Below the pieces are notes generated by a model that saw nothing but the letters and a program-made list of their open reading frames with translations, was not told the DNA's origin and did no database searches. Shown in pieces: positions 62,935 through 64,000 of a stretch of DNA of 64,000 nucleotides (the first letter of the stretch is position 1; every line of letters starts with the position of its first letter). The DNA comes from Vibrionaceae bacterium. GTDB lineage: Bacteria; Pseudomonadota; Gammaproteobacteria; Enterobacterales; Vibrionaceae. The translations under genes were made by a program, and so were the position numbers. Location of the stretch: contig JAAEZQ010000001.1 in assembly GCA_018222805.1 (NCBI GenBank), positions 332,437 to 396,436 of the forward strand. The letters are read 5' to 3'.

Positions 62935-63843
62935 ATGCATAACAGACTCCCTTCGACAAAAAACCTGCAAGCGTTTTTAGCCACAGCTCAGCATCTGAAT
63001 TTCACACATGCGGCAGAGGCACTTAACATGACCCAGGGCGCGATAAGTCGCCAGATTCAGTCGATAGAGAGTCTAATGGGGGTGGCCCTTTTTTATCGTC
63101 AAGCTCGAGGGCTCGCTCTCACATCGGAAGGCGCAAAGTTTGTTCCACTCGCAGAAGAAATCATTCAGCGCTTACAAACTTCGATTCGAGAAGTGGTTGA
63201 TAGTGCAAACCGAATCAAGCTCAATGCTCCTAGCTGTATTACTTCATGGCTATTGGCTCACATCGCCAATTTTCAGCAAGATTATCCCGATGTGAATGTA
63301 GAGCTGACCTCAACCACCAAACATCAGGCAATCCCCAACTTCGATAGCTTTGACTTAGTCATCTCTTACGGTAAACCTATCCGCAATAAAACCATTGAAC
63401 AGGTGTTATTGTTCGATGAGCTTCTGGCTCCGGTCTGTGCCCCACAACTGTGGGATAAATTGGCTCCATACAGTACAGAAAACGGATTCGATGAATTAAA
63501 CGTGCTCAAACGCTGTACTTGGCTTCATGCTAATACGGAGCAGTCAGACTGGTCTATGTGGTTAGCATCACGAGGGTATCGCAACATTCAGGGCAAAGGT
63601 AACCAGACTTTTGTCACGCTCGATCAAGCGGTCAACGCCGCTCAACAAGGTTTTGGAATGGCGATTGGTGACATTACGCTGGCCGAGCAAGACTTAAAGT
63701 TAAAGCACCTGATTCGACCATTCGACCACTACGTTGCTTCTGGCAACGGTTATCATCTTCTCAATCCGAAGCATGAAGGAAACGCTATGGTCGGAAAGCT
63801 CGTCAGCTGGTTGTCAGAGCAAAGCGCAAGAGGTCGTCATTAA
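62935..63843 (+). CDS. LysR family regulator (GcvA-like)
   Basis: The 302-residue product has a winged helix (NFTHAAEALNMTQGAISRQIQSIESLMGVALF) and an effector domain with the GcvA/AmpR-type middle part (TWLHANTEQSDWSMWLASRG; TLDQAVNAAQQGFGMAIGD). It is divergent from the HisC-like/binding-protein pair, which it probably controls. The start follows a weak AGATA stretch. Confidence 0.9.
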   Translation: MHNRLPSTKNLQAFLATAQHLNFTHAAEALNMTQGAISRQIQSIESLMGVALFYRQARGLALTSEGAKFVPLAEEIIQRLQTSIREVVDSANRIKLNAPSCITSWLLAHIANFQQDYPDVNVELTSTTKHQAIPNFDSFDLVISYGKPIRNKTIEQVLLFDELLAPVCAPQLWDKLAPYSTENGFDELNVLKRCTWLHANTEQSDWSMWLASRGYRNIQGKGNQTFVTLDQAVNAAQQGFGMAIGDITLAEQDLKLKHLIRPFDHYVASGNGYHLLNPKHEGNAMVGKLVSWLSEQSARGRH

Positions 63844-64000
63844 ATAAACGCAATACTTAATTTATTAGAGTTACTGAGCAAGCTCATAATTAGAAGTTCA
63901 GTTTTGCCGAAACACTAACTTAGCATTCGAAATATTAATTATTCTATGTCTCCAACACCTTTAGTCAGTACAATCTCCAAAGTCCCAATGTTCAGTTACG
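63844..64000. other. End of window, no gene seen
   Basis: The last 157 bases after the LysR stop codon hold no supported ORF or hairpin. Confidence 0.4.

Overview
The window looks like part of a Vibrio genome, probably from the Harveyi/alginolyticus side of the genus and perhaps the second chromosome. I infer this from gene content and style: a purine riboswitch of the type known from Vibrio add genes, the ribosome-recycling-factor-like small protein described from vibrios, a GlyGly-CTERM trypsin-like protease, a Na+-dependent citrate fermentation locus, and moderate GC content throughout. There are no rRNA or tRNA genes, insertion sequences, integron cassettes, prophage genes or CRISPR arrays. 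This is stable metabolic DNA made of self-contained catabolic modules, nearly all with a dedicated regulator and often a readable operator.

Layout. Positions 1-18000 hold mostly single genes: a patatin-like lipase (cut by the window edge), pirin, a cold-shock protein followed by three very small ORFs, an adenine riboswitch with an ADA-like adenine deaminase, a Prx5 peroxiredoxin, a secreted S1 protease with Thr at the catalytic Ser position, a YghU glutathione transferase, a FabG-like reductase, a ChrR-type cupin, a YdcH protein, an exported protein of unknown function, a lipoate-ligase-like protein, a VOC protein, RhlE, and a large lipoprotein glycosidase divergent from a LysR regulator across a 27-bp palindrome. 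Positions 18985-25500 hold an SDR/cupin-dioxygenase/alcohol-dehydrogenase operon under a divergent AraC regulator, and a GH1 6-phospho-beta-glucosidase-type gene with a LacI regulator and a LacI-type operator.

Positions 25900-31900 form a complete ectoine degradation cluster (doeA, doeB, doeX, doeC, doeD) running from ectoine to aspartate. Positions 32600-37200 hold hutU-hutH with a divergent LysR gene. Positions 37300-50920 are a full anaerobic citrate fermentation island: citCDEFXG plus a DUF5718 gene in one direction, and citS-oadGAB-citAB in the other. Citrate is imported with Na+, split by citrate lyase, and the oxaloacetate is decarboxylated by the Na+ pump. Positions 52400-60240 are a purine catabolism unit: a RutR-like repressor, its candidate operator, then xdhABC, uraD, hiuH and puuD, taking hypoxanthine/xanthine through urate to allantoin. 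The adenine deaminase at 3256 would feed hypoxanthine into it. The window ends with an RRF-like gene, an amino-acid-binding protein, a HisC-like aminotransferase and a LysR regulator.

The most interesting points are regulatory RNA and DNA structures (the extended adenine riboswitch, a switch-like hairpin pair between citS and oadG, and several operators), the DUF5718 gene inside the citrate operon, the protease with an altered catalytic residue and no propeptide, and an uncharacterised SDR/cupin/ADH pathway. All assignments are by reading the sequence; no database search was run.
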